Assembly (NCBI GenBank): GCA_013140975.1
Contig: JABFRV010000022.1
Coordinates: forward strand, 1-62,082
Source of the DNA: Saprospiraceae bacterium
GTDB lineage: Bacteria; Bacteroidota; Bacteroidia; Chitinophagales; Saprospiraceae
DNA length: 62,082 bases
Direction: 5' to 3'
Part shown: positions 10,187-20,701 of the stretch, one piece after another
How positions within the stretch are numbered: position 1 is the stretch's first letter
Layout: each line of letters opens with the position of its first letter
Made by a program: the position numbers and the translations under genes
The notes under the pieces: model-generated
What the model saw: the letters and a program-made list of their open reading frames with translations, nothing else
What the model was told of the DNA's origin: nothing
Databases searched by the model: none

Positions 10187-10308
10187 ATAGGTCGAAATAA
10201 TTTCTAGCGATGTTATTATGAGCAAGTCTGCAATCTGAACGATTCATATTTGAAAGTATGCCTTATAAACTTGGGTAGATGAATATTTTAATTTTCTTTA
10301 TAACCTTA

Positions 10309-11577
10309 TTATTGACGTGGAATTGGTGACCCATGTGGATCTGTCTCAGGATAGCCTAATGATTCGTCCATTTCTCTAATTTCTTCTTCTGAAATTTGAT
10401 GTTCAAATTTTTCGGCTTCTTCGTGAATCTGATCTTTATCAAGTCCTAATTGTTCGACGAGATAAACTTCCCATAATCTATGTGCGCGTATGAGTTGATG
10501 CGCCCGAAGTTGCCCGTCTTCGCTTAGTTGTACAATACTATTTTGTAATTTGACCAGACCAAGTTTTTGCATTTTCCCAAGATAGCGCGATAGAGTTCGT
10601 TCAGAATGAATGGATTTTTCAGCGATTTCATGAATACTTAGTGAAGAGGCTTTTTGCTTTGACACTAATTTCAAGATATCTTCAATGACTTCACGCATTT
10701 GATGATTTCTTCGATTTCTCCACTTTGAAAACAATCCCCTTTGTGGAGCAAATATCATTATGAAAATATAAATTAGAGTAGTTACAACAGCCATTGAAGG
10801 GCCGGGGGGAAAATCAAATGAAATGCTTAATAATAATCCTGTCATGGAGGAAATCATTCCTAAAATTACAGAGCTTGCTAATACCTTAGGAAGCCTATCT
10901 GAAATTAACAGTGCGGCGGAAGCAGGAGTAATCAACATGGACACAACAAGTATAACTCCAACAGAACGCAATGATGCAACAACAGATAAGGAGAGTAAAA
11001 ACATGGTGAGATAATGTATAAAGTTTGCATTAATCCCCAGCGTATTGGCAAGATCTGATTGAAAGCTAGTAACGAAAAGTGATCTGTAAAAAATTAAAAT
11101 CATGGACAAAACAAGAATAACCATAATAAAAGTCAGCACAACATCACTCGTTTCTACAGCCAGAATATTACCAAATAAAAAATCTTTCAGATCCAAATGA
11201 ACTCCCTCATGATGACTTAGCCAGCTGATTCCGATAACACCCAAAGAGAACATAAAACTGAAAATGATTCCAATAGCAGCATCATTCTTGACTCTAATAT
11301 TTCTTTGTAGCCAGGTTATCATAAAGGCTGATATTAATCCTGCAATCACCGAACCTCCAAAAAACGCCATAGTTGAATATCCAAATAGAACAAATGCAAC
11401 TACTATCCCAGGTAAAATTGCATGTGAAAGTGCATCGCCAATGAGAGACATATTTCTGAGGACCAAAAAACAACCAAGCAAGCCACATAACCCTCCTACA
11501 AGAATTGATGCAATCAATGCTCGGATTCCGGATTCTAATAAGAAGAATTGTTGAATATGCTCGTTGATCTCATTCAT
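10309..11577 (-). CDS. Manganese/zinc/iron ABC permease fused to a DtxR-like regulatory domain
   Basis: 422 residues. Residues 1-275 form an ABC-3 family permease with about eight membrane segments (for example GGLCGLLGCFLVLRNMSLIG and SVGVILVVSMLITPASAALL). Residues 285-422 are a DtxR/MntR-like repressor: a winged helix (IHEIAEKSIHSERTLSRYLGK) and a metal-binding/dimerisation region with HRLWEVYLVEQLGL, HEEAEKFEH and YPETDPHGSPIP. The family imports divalent metals with an ATPase and binding protein; neither is encoded next to it here. Permease-DtxR fusions are known in the chlamydial YtgCR protein and occur as annotated metal permeases in Bacteroidota. Whether the tail binds DNA after cleavage is unknown. 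Confidence 0.9.
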   Translation of the reverse strand: MNEINEHIQQFFLLESGIRALIASILVGGLCGLLGCFLVLRNMSLIGDALSHAILPGIVVAFVLFGYSTMAFFGGSVIAGLISAFMITWLQRNIRVKNDAAIGIIFSFMFSLGVIGISWLSHHEGVHLDLKDFLFGNILAVETSDVVLTFIMVILVLSMILIFYRSLFVTSFQSDLANTLGINANFIHYLTMFLLSLSVVASLRSVGVILVVSMLITPASAALLISDRLPKVLASSVILGMISSMTGLLLSISFDFPPGPSMAVVTTLIYIFIMIFAPQRGLFSKWRNRRNHQMREVIEDILKLVSKQKASSLSIHEIAEKSIHSERTLSRYLGKMQKLGLVKLQNSIVQLSEDGQLRAHQLIRAHRLWEVYLVEQLGLDKDQIHEEAEKFEHQISEEEIREMDESLGYPETDPHGSPIPRQ

Positions 11578-11629
11578 AAGCCATAAATTTATGTAAAGCT
11601 AATAAAAAATTTAGGCTTGCCTAAATTTT

Positions 11630-12121
11630 TTATTGAGGTTGAGACATGCTTTCCATTTTCTCTCGGCTAATTGGCTTTAAAAAGTTTTTGAAAAACTCAA
11701 TACCTTCAGGTTTGATTTTATTTACGTGGCTAATTTTCCCTCCTTTGTTCCAGACAAAGACGCTACATCCACCGGAAAAGTAGATATCAGCTTCATAGTT
11801 TATTTCCCCATTTTCCTGAAATACAATATGCCCATCCGGGGTGCAACTACCTAATAAGGCACCCTTTTCGTCCGAAATGAAGGAAATAATATATTGTAAA
11901 GCCTGAGATTGATCCTTGCTAAAGCTAAGACTGGCATTCATTTCTTTCCTTAAAGGAAGAATATCTATCGCTGTGCAGGTATTATTCAGTTGTGTAATTA
12001 TTGAAGGGGGTAATGGGCTTAGATTAGCCGCACGGTCATTGTTAGCAGGCTTTTTAGTTTCTGTTTTACAAGAGATAAATAAGCTTATCAAGAGGATAAA
12101 AGTAAGGGATAAGTATTTCAT
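11630..12121 (-). CDS. Small lipoprotein of unknown function
   Basis: 163 residues with a lipoprotein signal (LLISLFISC, Cys18) so it should be anchored to an envelope membrane. A low-complexity linker (KTETKKPANNDRAANLSPLPP) is followed by a compact domain with two separated Cys (GSCTPDG, SGGCSVFVW). No family recognised. It is separated from the downstream porin-like gene by 7 bp on the same strand (that gene is transcribed first), so the two are likely cotranscribed. Confidence 0.65.
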   Translation of the reverse strand: MKYLSLTFILLISLFISCKTETKKPANNDRAANLSPLPPSIITQLNNTCTAIDILPLRKEMNASLSFSKDQSQALQYIISFISDEKGALLGSCTPDGHIVFQENGEINYEADIYFSGGCSVFVWNKGGKISHVNKIKPEGIEFFKNFLKPISREKMESMSQPQ

Positions 12122-12128
12122 ATAATTT

Positions 12129-12746
12129 TTAATTGAATCTATATGTAAGGCCCAAAGATATAAAATAACTTGTCATCCGAATTTTTGAACCTCCATTATC
12201 AATATATTCATGAAGAGGTAAAAAAGATCGGGTAAACCTACCCGTTATTCCATAATTTCTATTTGCATAAAAAGTAAAGCCTAAAAGCCAACCGAAATCT
12301 GTTTTTCTGAAAAGTTGATCCAGTTGATTTGATTCCAGGCTAGAACTTTTAATTAATTGACCAACATACAATCCACCTTGAAAGTGAGTCTTATAGTAAG
12401 ATCCTTTACTGTCTTCTTTAAGCCAGTCTTTCAAACAAAAAATCAAAGGAAGATCAATGTAATCAAGACGGTATCCACTTATTAGATTGTCATACTTACC
12501 ATACCGTGATCCTCTAAGACTATAAAGAATCTCAAGTTGTATCTCAGTATTCTTTTGAAGCCTTGCGCTTACTGCTACTCCAGCGTTGTAACCAAAACGA
12601 TTGTACCCTCCAAGATTATCCCCATCTATTTGGGCAAAGTTTAGGCCGGCTTTAGCATTGCCGAAAAATCTTCTGGTATCCTGTGCTCTAATGAAAGCAG
12701 TTGTTATTAGAAATCCTAATATTGGAAGAATTATGCCTCTCTTCAT
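12129..12746 (-). CDS. PorT-like outer-membrane beta-barrel protein
   Basis: 205 residues with a signal peptide (ending near IRAQ, residue 21) and alternating amphipathic strands ending in an aromatic residue (ISLGLTYRFN), as expected of a small outer-membrane barrel. The N-terminal GNAKAGLNFAQIDGDN and the YRLDYIDLPLIF segment match the outer-membrane barrel family often annotated as porin family or PorT family protein. This does not by itself mean it is the T9SS component PorT. It precedes the lipoprotein gene by 7 bp. Confidence 0.75.
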   Translation of the reverse strand: MKRGIILPILGFLITTAFIRAQDTRRFFGNAKAGLNFAQIDGDNLGGYNRFGYNAGVAVSARLQKNTEIQLEILYSLRGSRYGKYDNLISGYRLDYIDLPLIFCLKDWLKEDSKGSYYKTHFQGGLYVGQLIKSSSLESNQLDQLFRKTDFGWLLGFTFYANRNYGITGRFTRSFLPLHEYIDNGGSKIRMTSYFISLGLTYRFN

Positions 12747-12909
12747 TAATTTTAAAATTTAGTTCTAAAAGTAAAATTTTATAACGAATTGACAATCAAT
12801 ATGTTTTTTATATACGTTAAATCAACAAAAATAATTTTTAATATATATTATTTTTTTATAATGGATTCCTAATATCTTTACCCCTGATGTTCCAAAAACT
12901 CAAGATTAA

Positions 12910-13191
12910 ATGAAATATACCCGTAATTTTCTGAAAAGCTTAGAAGAATTGGCGAATCATATCGGATATAAACTTAGATATGAACAAGGTCATTTCCAAT
13001 CAGGATACTGTAGAGTTGAATCCAGAAAGCTGATCATCATCAACAAATTCTTTGATCTCGAGGCTAGAATTAATTGTTTTCTGGACTTGTTACCTCAGCT
13101 CCCAATCGATATTAGTGTTTTAGATGAAGAAACTATTTCTTTTTATCATAAAATGTTAGACCTTAGAGCCCCAGAAGAAATTGCGGCTTAG
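12910..13191 (+). CDS. Small conserved-looking cytoplasmic protein, unknown
   Basis: 93 residues, no signal or membrane segment, mixed alpha/beta. It lies 6 bp upstream of the PhnP-like hydrolase and is probably in the same operon. A possible -7 box (TATCTTTA, 12873-12880) is 29 bp upstream. I do not recognise a family; the coupling and codon use similar to neighbours argue that it is real. Confidence 0.65.
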   Translation: MKYTRNFLKSLEELANHIGYKLRYEQGHFQSGYCRVESRKLIIINKFFDLEARINCFLDLLPQLPIDISVLDEETISFYHKMLDLRAPEEIAA

Positions 13192-13197
13192 GAAATA

Positions 13198-13971
13198 GTG
13201 AAAATCACAATTCTTGGAACAGGCACCTCCGTTGGAATTCCAATGATTGCTTGTTCATGTCCGACGTGCAGTTCCACTGATACTCGCGATAAGAGACTTA
13301 GAACTTCTGTACATATTGAGTATAAAGGGAAGAACATACAAATAGATGTTGGGCCAGACTTTAGACAGCAGATGCTTACTTCCGGAATTCAGAAACTTGA
13401 TTTGGTTTTAATTACACATCAACATTCAGATCACACCGCAGGTATTGATGAGATAAGAGCATTCAATTTTGCACATAATGGAAGTGAAATTCCGTTGTTT
13501 GCCAATGAATTTGTTATTAAAGATTTGAAAACTCGATTTCATTATATATTTGGGGCAAATGAATATCCGGGTTTGCCTTTAATTCAATTAAATGAAATTG
13601 TGGAGAATCAATTGATTGATTGTAAAGAATTCCAAATCATACCTATAAAAATTCAACACGGAAAATTGAATATTCTTGGTTATAGAATTCAAAATTTTGC
13701 TTATATAACGGATGCTTCTTTTATTTCTGAAGAAAGTTTTGAGCAATTGCAAAATCTTGAAATACTCATTATTAATTCATTAAGGCTTAAAGAACATCAT
13801 TCTCATTTCAATCTTGAACAATCTCTTATGGCTATTTCAAAAATAGGAGCAAAAAAATCTTATATTACACATTTAAGTCATCAGATGGGTCTGCATTCAA
13901 ATGTAGAAAAGATACTGCCTCATGGTGTTTCTCTTGCATATGATGGTTTAGTTCTTGAATGCAATGCCTAA
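13198..13971 (+). CDS. PhnP-like metallo-beta-lactamase-fold hydrolase
   Basis: 257-residue cytoplasmic MBL-fold phosphodiesterase. The metal motif HxHxDH is His74, His76, Asp78, His79 ([12 protein letters not shown]), and the early CSCPTC motif (residues 19-24) matches the extra zinc site of PhnP-type cyclic phosphodiesterases. [10 protein letters not shown] is also typical of that subfamily. The substrate in an organism without visible phn genes is uncertain. Start is GTG at 13198 with GGA just upstream. It overlaps the next gene by 8 bp, consistent with a shared transcript. Confidence 0.85.
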   Translation: MKITILGTGTSVGIPMIACSCPTCSSTDTRDKRLRTSVHIEYKGKNIQIDVGPDFRQQMLTSGIQKLDLVLITHQHSDHTAGIDEIRAFNFAHNGSEIPLFANEFVIKDLKTRFHYIFGANEYPGLPLIQLNEIVENQLIDCKEFQIIPIKIQHGKLNILGYRIQNFAYITDASFISEESFEQLQNLEILIINSLRLKEHHSHFNLEQSLMAISKIGAKKSYITHLSHQMGLHSNVEKILPHGVSLAYDGLVLECNA

Positions 13972-15940
13972 TTCATTACAATACAGCCACAGTCCTTATT
14001 TATTACAGCATAAGGATAATCCGGTTGATTGGTATAGTTGGAGTCTTGAGACTCTTGAAAAAGCCAAAAAAGAAAATAAAATAATAATTGTCAGTATAGG
14101 TTATTCTACTTGTCATTGGTGTCATGTAATGGCGCACGAGTGTTTTGAAAATGAAGCGATTGCTGCATTCATGAATCGTCATTTTATAAGTATAAAAATT
14201 GATCGAGAAGAGCGTCCGGATTTAGACCATTATTTTATGTCTGCTATACAATTCATGGGATTTCAGGGAGGGTGGCCATTGCATTGTATAATGTCACCAG
14301 ATCAAAAGATTTTATATGGTGGAACTTATTTTCCACCTGTTGCTAAATATGGACGAATTTCATGGCCTGACTTATTGAATGCGATACTTGAATCTTATAC
14401 TAACAAGAATGAAAAGATTTTATTACAAGCTGACAAATTGCATGAATCACTTACAGATTATCTTCAAGGCAAAAAAATTCTACAGGAAACAGAATCTGAA
14501 ATTCAAATTGAAGAAGTATTAAAATCATTACAGTCATTAATAGATGAAGAATACGGTGGAATGGGTACCGGACAAAAGTTTCCTAATACCTCAGCGATGG
14601 AATTTTTGCAAAATTGCAATACAATTCTAAAGAAAGGAGTTTATAATAATTTTCTTTTACTATCTGTAAAGCGCATTTGCTTGGGAGGGATGTATGATCA
14701 TTTGCAAGGAGGTTTCTTTAGGTATACAGTAGATCGAAGCTGGAAAATTCCACATTTTGAAAAGATGGCTTACGACCATGCATTAATCATAGGGTGGTTA
14801 TCAACCTTATATACAAATGAAAAATTTAAGTTTGTCGGATATTTTATAAAAAATAGTTTTGATTTTTGGAAAGAGGAGATGTTGGGGAAGAATGGTCTCT
14901 ATTATGCTGCTTTGGATGCAGATAGTGAAGGAGAAGAAGGATTGTATTATCTGTGGGATGAAAGTGAAATAGGCAATATCTTGAAAGAAAGGAAAGATAC
15001 TTTCTATAAAAACATGGATCTTGAAATTTTACATGGTAGTCAAAAAAAAGTATTGAACGCACTTCCATTAAGCAATTTAAGTTCCTTAGAAATTGAAGCT
15101 CGTTTGGAAAAAATACAAGATTCTTATTTTCAATTGAGAACAGCAAGAAAGCAAAGAATTAGACCTTCTACTGATACCAAAGAAATCTTATCCTGGAATG
15201 CTTTGATAGCTATAGCACTTTGCAAGGCTTATAGAGCCGGAATTGATGTGAAATACCATGATGAAGCGATTCAACTTATTACCCGAATGCTGAGTAATTA
15301 CAAAATACCTAATACATCAAATGAGTATTTTAGAATTTCATTAGAGAATGGAGAATGTTATCAACCTGCTTTTTTAGAAGATTATGTTTATTTAGGAAAC
15401 GCGTTATGGCATGTATTTCAGATCTCAGGTCAACAAGAATATTTTGAGGAATTGGTTCAATTAATTCACACTATAGAAAATTTATTTTCACAGAAAGATG
15501 GTCTTTTTTCTTTTAATCATCAAATGCATAACGATCATCCAGTTGTAAGTTATGACATAAACGATTCTTCTATCCCGAATGCGAATGCAGTATTATGCGA
15601 GCTGTATTATATGTTATATTGGCAAACGAATGAAACAGAATACTATAATCGTTTTCAGAAAATGTATTTTAGTTTTTCATCCCTTTGCAATAAACATTAT
15701 TTTTCGCATATGAATTGGTTAAAAATGCATCCGGATATTTTGAACAGAAGAATTTTTGCTAAAGTAAAAAATAAAAATTCTGTAGAAAATCTCGTTGATA
15801 ATTTATTTCAGCAAAAATTGAATTATATTTACACATCTGAAATGGAAGAAAATACGATTCAGTTATGCACTGACCAGGTATGCTTAGTGCCATGTTCGAG
15901 TCGTGAAGAATTTAACAATCAGATTCAAGAAATACTATGA
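13964..15940 (+). CDS. DUF255 thioredoxin-like protein (YyaL/SPATA20 family)
   Basis: 658 residues from the ATG at 13964; a TTG three codons upstream is less likely because [16 protein letters not shown] matches the usual family N-terminus. Domain order is a thioredoxin-like DUF255 domain (about 1-165, with CHWCHVM at Cys50/Cys53 and the [11 protein letters not shown] loop) then an alpha/alpha-barrel resembling cellobiose epimerase/six-hairpin enzymes (about 200-600, [14 protein letters not shown] and [14 protein letters not shown]). The biochemical activity of this widespread family is not established. The first 8 bp overlap the hydrolase gene and the last 4 bp overlap the PorP/SprF gene. 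Confidence 0.9.
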   Translation: MPNSLQYSHSPYLLQHKDNPVDWYSWSLETLEKAKKENKIIIVSIGYSTCHWCHVMAHECFENEAIAAFMNRHFISIKIDREERPDLDHYFMSAIQFMGFQGGWPLHCIMSPDQKILYGGTYFPPVAKYGRISWPDLLNAILESYTNKNEKILLQADKLHESLTDYLQGKKILQETESEIQIEEVLKSLQSLIDEEYGGMGTGQKFPNTSAMEFLQNCNTILKKGVYNNFLLLSVKRICLGGMYDHLQGGFFRYTVDRSWKIPHFEKMAYDHALIIGWLSTLYTNEKFKFVGYFIKNSFDFWKEEMLGKNGLYYAALDADSEGEEGLYYLWDESEIGNILKERKDTFYKNMDLEILHGSQKKVLNALPLSNLSSLEIEARLEKIQDSYFQLRTARKQRIRPSTDTKEILSWNALIAIALCKAYRAGIDVKYHDEAIQLITRMLSNYKIPNTSNEYFRISLENGECYQPAFLEDYVYLGNALWHVFQISGQQEYFEELVQLIHTIENLFSQKDGLFSFNHQMHNDHPVVSYDINDSSIPNANAVLCELYYMLYWQTNETEYYNRFQKMYFSFSSLCNKHYFSHMNWLKMHPDILNRRIFAKVKNKNSVENLVDNLFQQKLNYIYTSEMEENTIQLCTDQVCLVPCSSREEFNNQIQEIL

Positions 15941-16899
15941 TGAGTACTCATGTTAAATTTTTAGCGATCATCTTTCTTTTTGTTGAAACTGTAAATTCTC
16001 AGCAATTACACCTGAATCCAATGTTATATCTTGATTCTTATATGGCGAATCAATCTACTGCCGGATTGCGAGGTGTAAAAGTTATTAGTGCTATTTATAG
16101 AAGCCAATGGGAAAAGCAATCATTTACTCCCAGAATATTCGCAGCACATTTTACATCTCCTATAAAATCTATTAAAGGAGCTTATGGACTTACTTTCTAT
16201 AACAGATCTCACGGAGTTATGGATCATAATGGTGTTAAAACTTCTTACAATCAAGTTTTTGCAGGTAAGGATGTTTTAAGTTCGGTAGGCCTGGGTATTC
16301 AATATGATTGGCTGACATTGGATTATTCATCAATCAGAACTCCCGAAGGCACGTATATAGGATCCGTAATTAGCCATAATGATCCGATACTCAATCAGTT
16401 GAAACTAAGTCAACAGGCGTTATCTCTTAATTTTTCTTATTATTTGCAATCCTATATAATAGATGCCGGAGTTGAAGTTGGTTTGCCTTTTGCGCATATC
16501 AGACCAAGCGGAGCAAGAATTATCACCTCAGAAAAGATCCTAAAAATTGTACTTCATAAAGAATACCTATATAATTCCTGGATGATTAGCGGTTCTTTCT
16601 ATAATTTTTCAGATTTCAAAGTAAATCAGGAAGAATTGAGAGCGGATATAAGATACAAAAATCAATTTGGAAGTGGATTCATGTGGAGGGGGTTTAGAAA
16701 AAATTCACTGGATGCAATAGGCACACAGTTTTCCTTTAATCTTATGGGTACGACCTGGTTAAGTTATCAGATAGAATGGCCACTTTTCTCATCAGTTTCA
16801 CGAAGCTATGGGATTACCCAACAATTTGGATTAAAATTTGATTTAAAGGCAAAAGATCCTTTGTCCCGTTATCCAATTATTTATAATCCTAGGTGGTAA
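15937..16899 (+). CDS. PorP/SprF family T9SS outer-membrane protein
   Basis: 320 residues with a short signal peptide (ending near VNSQ) and a barrel-like alternation of strands. [23 protein letters not shown] and [18 protein letters not shown] correspond to the conserved N-terminal part of PorP/SprF proteins, which in gliding Bacteroidota are partners for export of type B sorting-domain proteins such as SprB. Starts with ATGATGA overlapping the previous stop. Lies 226 bp upstream of gldK but is separated from it by an AT-rich region with its own promoter. Its specific cargo cannot be assigned; the giant adhesin at 42-46 kb is the only type B cargo in view. Confidence 0.8.
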   Translation: MMSTHVKFLAIIFLFVETVNSQQLHLNPMLYLDSYMANQSTAGLRGVKVISAIYRSQWEKQSFTPRIFAAHFTSPIKSIKGAYGLTFYNRSHGVMDHNGVKTSYNQVFAGKDVLSSVGLGIQYDWLTLDYSSIRTPEGTYIGSVISHNDPILNQLKLSQQALSLNFSYYLQSYIIDAGVEVGLPFAHIRPSGARIITSEKILKIVLHKEYLYNSWMISGSFYNFSDFKVNQEELRADIRYKNQFGSGFMWRGFRKNSLDAIGTQFSFNLMGTTWLSYQIEWPLFSSVSRSYGITQQFGLKFDLKAKDPLSRYPIIYNPRW

Positions 16900-17054
16900 A
16901 ATACTGTAAATCAGTTAAATTATATATTTATTTATTTTGCAATATAATTTTTTCATTTTTTTTTATTGCTTTATATAATAAGTGTAAAATATAGGCGTTA
17001 ACATATCTAGGCTTTGATTTAAAAAGATTATTTATAGTAATTAAAAAAAAATCA

Positions 17055-17084
17055 TTGTTTGAAATTGAATAGTCCGTATATTTA
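17055..17084 (+). promoter_or_regulatory. Probable promoter of the gldKLMN operon
   Basis: TTG at 17055-17057 and TATATTTA at 17077-17084 with a 19-bp spacer fit the Bacteroidota promoter layout; the last base differs from TAnnTTTG. Leader of about 38 nt to the gldK ATG. Confidence 0.5.
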
Positions 17085-17125
17085 CGCGCTTTTTAAATAA
17101 AAATTAGTAGGTAAATCACAACCAA

Positions 17126-18370
17126 ATGAGGAATTTGAATCTTTCTTTCATTGCCTTGTTAATACTCACATTGATATCTTTTTCATGTGGGAAGAGGCAG
17201 CAAGACGGTCAGTTAATTGGAGTCCAGGACAGACCAAAATGGAATGGTATCAGTCCTTTCGGAATGGTATATATTCCGAGTGGAACTTATACAATGGGAC
17301 AGTCTGATCAAGACAAGTTTGCAACTCACGTACAGAAAGCAAAGCAGGTTTCAATATCTGGTTTCTATATGGACGAGACTGAAATTACTAACAATGAATA
17401 TCGTCAGTTCGTTTCCTGGGTTGCTGATTCATTATTTCATGCCACTTTAGGACATTTTCAGGAAAGTGAAGATGGTACTAGCGATAAGATTGATTGGGAA
17501 CAGGAAATTGATCGCGAAGACGAAGCATTGAATGATTTAAATTTTCAAGGTGCTGATGCTTTTAAAGGGGTAACAGAAATAGATAGCAGAAAGCTAGTTT
17601 ATGAGTGGGAATGGAAGGACTGGCAAATGGCAGCTCACCAAAGAGATATTAAAAGAAGCTCTATAATCCATAAAGAGAAGACAAATATTTATCCGGATAC
17701 TTTATGCTGGGTAAGAGATTATACTTATTCATACAATGAGCCTTATACGAGAAATTATTTTTCACATCCAGCTTTTGATGATTATCCAGTAGTTGGAATT
17801 ACCTGGAAACAAGCGAGAGCTTTTTGTTATTGGAGAACTCAACTTTGGAATGCTTTCAAAGGAGAGGATGAGCCAAATTCTGAAGAATTCAGATTGCCAC
17901 TTGAATCTGAGTGGGAATGGGCTGCAAGAGGTACACACGAGTTAGCTCCTTTCCCTTGGGGTGGATATACTTTAAGAAATGCTAAAGGATGTTTATTAGC
18001 GAATTTCAAACCCGGAAGAGGAAATTACCCTGAAGATGGAGGACAATATACAGTTAAGGCTGATGCCTATTTCCCAAATGAATATGGATTATACAATATG
18101 TCAGGTAATGTTTCTGAATGGACTGAGACATCATACCACGACAATGCTTATAATATAGTATGGGATATGAATCCTGATATTAAATATGATGCAAAACCTG
18201 AAGATCCAGATTCATATAAAAGAAAAGTAATTAGAGGTGGATCATGGAAAGACATAGGCTGGTACCTTCAGACAGGATCAAGAACCTGGGAATTTCAAGA
18301 CACTTCTAAGTCTTATTTAGGTTTCAGAACTGTTTTAACTTTCTTAGGAAGATCAATTGGAGATTATTAG
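17126..18370 (+). CDS. gldK: Type IX secretion/gliding lipoprotein GldK (PorK)
   Basis: 414 residues with a lipobox (ISFSC, Cys21). The body is an SUMF1/formylglycine-generating-enzyme-like fold: GMVYIPSGTYTMGQSD near the start, MDETEITNNEYRQFV, and NEYGLYNMSGNVSEWTE then VIRGGSWKD at the end, as in GldK/PorK. GldK forms, with GldN, the periplasmic ring under the outer membrane in the T9SS. First gene of gldK-gldL-gldM-gldN, in the order conserved in this phylum, spacing 95, 55 and 12 bp. Confidence 0.96.
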   Translation: MRNLNLSFIALLILTLISFSCGKRQQDGQLIGVQDRPKWNGISPFGMVYIPSGTYTMGQSDQDKFATHVQKAKQVSISGFYMDETEITNNEYRQFVSWVADSLFHATLGHFQESEDGTSDKIDWEQEIDREDEALNDLNFQGADAFKGVTEIDSRKLVYEWEWKDWQMAAHQRDIKRSSIIHKEKTNIYPDTLCWVRDYTYSYNEPYTRNYFSHPAFDDYPVVGITWKQARAFCYWRTQLWNAFKGEDEPNSEEFRLPLESEWEWAARGTHELAPFPWGGYTLRNAKGCLLANFKPGRGNYPEDGGQYTVKADAYFPNEYGLYNMSGNVSEWTETSYHDNAYNIVWDMNPDIKYDAKPEDPDSYKRKVIRGGSWKDIGWYLQTGSRTWEFQDTSKSYLGFRTVLTFLGRSIGDY

Positions 18371-18465
18371 TAGGGCGAATAAAGATATTAGTCTTTATAG
18401 TCCAATCAAAACAATGAAATTTTATTTCTTCTAAAAATATTTTTAAATTAAAAAAAATTCAAACA

Positions 18466-19062
18466 ATGTCCTCATTTATCAAATCTGACAAATTCAAGTA
18501 TTTTAAAAACTTTTTAATTGGAGTTGGAGCCGCAATCGTAATGGTTGGTGCTCTTTTCAAAATCCTTTCATTAGAAGGTGGTGATATCATGCTAACAATT
18601 GGACTAATCACAGAAGCAATTCTATTCCTTATGTTAGGTATACTTCCTCCGGAAAAAGATTATTACTGGGAAAAACTTTATCCAGGATTAGATAATTATA
18701 ATGCAAGAATTAATCCTTTAACGGATGGTCCTATGAAAGCAGGTTCTAGACCTTTAAATGGTGAAATGGTTGAGAATCAATTAGGAGGTATGTTAGGAGA
18801 GTTACAAGTAATGTCTAAGAGCATGAGTTCTTTAAAAGCATTACAGGAAGTTGACTTCTCTAAAACAAAGGATCAGATGGCTGCAATGAATAATTTCTCT
18901 ACTAGATTAAATGATGCAATGGCTTCATTATCTGCTTCAGTAGAGGATACTAAATCATACAAAGATCAGATCGCTAATTTAAATAAGAATCTAACTAGCC
19001 TGAATTCAGTATACGGCAACATATTAGGAGCTTACAAAAACATGGGTGGCGGAGCTCATTAA
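18466..19062 (+). CDS. gldL: Type IX secretion motor protein GldL (PorL)
   Basis: 198 residues with two N-terminal membrane helices (about 14-36 and 40-60) and a cytoplasmic Asn/Ser/Met-rich helical tail. The glutamate in TEAILFLMLG within the second helix is the type of charged residue linked to proton use by the GldL-GldM motor. The sequence around ILPPEKDYYWEKLYPGL is characteristic. The tail is shorter than in some relatives, which does not look like truncation because it ends cleanly before gldM. Confidence 0.95.
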   Translation: MSSFIKSDKFKYFKNFLIGVGAAIVMVGALFKILSLEGGDIMLTIGLITEAILFLMLGILPPEKDYYWEKLYPGLDNYNARINPLTDGPMKAGSRPLNGEMVENQLGGMLGELQVMSKSMSSLKALQEVDFSKTKDQMAAMNNFSTRLNDAMASLSASVEDTKSYKDQIANLNKNLTSLNSVYGNILGAYKNMGGGAH

Positions 19063-19117
19063 GAGCGACGGGTTTCCACTCATTAATTTTTATTAAACTA
19101 TTAAAATTTAGTAAAGT

Positions 19118-20689
19118 ATGTCTATTCCTAAGCAGCCGCGACAGCTGATGATCAACATTATGTACCTGGTACTTACAGCGCTTCTTGCGTTGAACGTATC
19201 AGCGGAGATTTTCAATGCCTTCAAGATGGTTAACAAAGGATTGGAACAGTCTAACATGGCGTTAGACCAGGCTAATTCAAGTCTACCTGAAAGTATTGCC
19301 AGGAGAGCAAAATCAAAACCAGAATTTCAAAGGTATGCTGACAGAGCTCCTTTAGCAGTTCAATACGGTAATGAATTTAGTTCTTATGTCAAGACATTAT
19401 TTGACGAACTTGTCGATAAATCCGGAAATAAGAACGGGTCTGTTGACGAAGGAGATTATATAATTAAGGGTGATAAAAAGGATTTGAAGGGTAAAAAAGA
19501 TAAAGATGTCACAACCAGAAATATGGTAAATGGCGGAAAAGGTCTTGAATTCAAAAATAAAATTCTTGAATATCGTCAAAAATTCCTTTCTCTAGTTGAT
19601 GATTCATTAAGAAAATCAATGGAAAGTGAGATTCCATTAAATATTGACGATGAATCATGGAAGCTCACAACAAAGAAATCATGGGAAGAATTTACATTCA
19701 AGCAAATGCCTTTGGGTGCTTGTCAACCGATATTCACAAAGTTTGTCAATGATGCTAAAGCTTCTGAAAATGCAATCTTAAATCACTTTAGCAAGAAGCT
19801 TGGTGGTGAAGATGTGGTTCTTGATAAGTTTACCGTTATTTCTTCTCCTAAGAAGAATTATATTATTAAGGGCGAACCGTTTGAAACTGAAATTTCACTG
19901 GCAGCTTCTACAACAAAAGCTTCGGGAACGAAGGTAAGTTTATCAGTAAATGGTTCTCCACTTGGTGTTAATGAAGAAGGTATCGCAGTATGGAAATCTT
20001 CTGGAACTGAAATCGGTTTAAGAAAGTATACTGCTGTTGCCAATGTCACGAACCCAGTAACAGGTAAAACTGATACGTATAAGAAAGACTTTGAATTTGA
20101 AGTTGGAGAGAGATCTTCTACAGTTTCAGCTACAAAAATGAATGTATTTTATATTGGTGTTGATAACCCGGTAGCAATTTCAGCTTCAGGTGTTCCTTCT
20201 GCACAATTAAAAGTTGATGCAGCTGGAGCCGGTCTCGCTTTAAAACCGCAAGGTGGTGGTGCTTACATGGCTAATGTATCTCAACAGGGAGAATGTACAA
20301 TCACGCTTTCTGGTGGTGGGTTACCTCCAACACCTTATAAATTCAGAGCGAAGAGAATTCCTACTCCGGTTCCTGCACTAGGAGAGAAAAAAGGAGGTAC
20401 AATGCCTAACGGAACTTTCAAAGCGCAACAAGGTATCATTCCTACACTGGAAGGATTTGATTTTGATGCAAAGTGCCAGATTACGCAATTCAGATGTGTA
20501 AGAATAGCACCTCGCCAGGATCCACAGATTAGAACAAATGATGCAGGTAATCGATTTGGAGGTGAGGTAAGAGCTGTAATTGATCAAGCTAAGCCGGGAG
20601 ATCGTTACATTTTTGAAGATATCAAAGCACGTTGCCCAGGTGATCAGGCAGCACGTGAATTAAATGATATGACATTTTTGATTAAATAA
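19118..20689 (+). CDS. gldM: Type IX secretion motor protein GldM (PorM)
   Basis: 523 residues. One N-terminal membrane helix (about 11-30, MINIMYLVLTALLALNVSAE) anchors a long periplasmic part made of a helical region (30-210) and successive beta domains (about 225-320, 325-400, 410-523), the known four-domain GldM layout. GldM couples the GldL inner-membrane stator to the GldK/GldN ring to energise T9SS export and gliding. Follows gldL by 55 bp and precedes gldN by 12 bp. Confidence 0.95.
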   Translation: MSIPKQPRQLMINIMYLVLTALLALNVSAEIFNAFKMVNKGLEQSNMALDQANSSLPESIARRAKSKPEFQRYADRAPLAVQYGNEFSSYVKTLFDELVDKSGNKNGSVDEGDYIIKGDKKDLKGKKDKDVTTRNMVNGGKGLEFKNKILEYRQKFLSLVDDSLRKSMESEIPLNIDDESWKLTTKKSWEEFTFKQMPLGACQPIFTKFVNDAKASENAILNHFSKKLGGEDVVLDKFTVISSPKKNYIIKGEPFETEISLAASTTKASGTKVSLSVNGSPLGVNEEGIAVWKSSGTEIGLRKYTAVANVTNPVTGKTDTYKKDFEFEVGERSSTVSATKMNVFYIGVDNPVAISASGVPSAQLKVDAAGAGLALKPQGGGAYMANVSQQGECTITLSGGGLPPTPYKFRAKRIPTPVPALGEKKGGTMPNGTFKAQQGIIPTLEGFDFDAKCQITQFRCVRIAPRQDPQIRTNDAGNRFGGEVRAVIDQAKPGDRYIFEDIKARCPGDQAARELNDMTFLIK

Positions 20690-20701
20690 TTTTTTTGAAC
20701 T

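Noticed and set aside
12129-12746. Assignment as the T9SS component PorT
   Set aside because: The barrel family is broad and the sequence shows no PorT-specific feature that I can point to.
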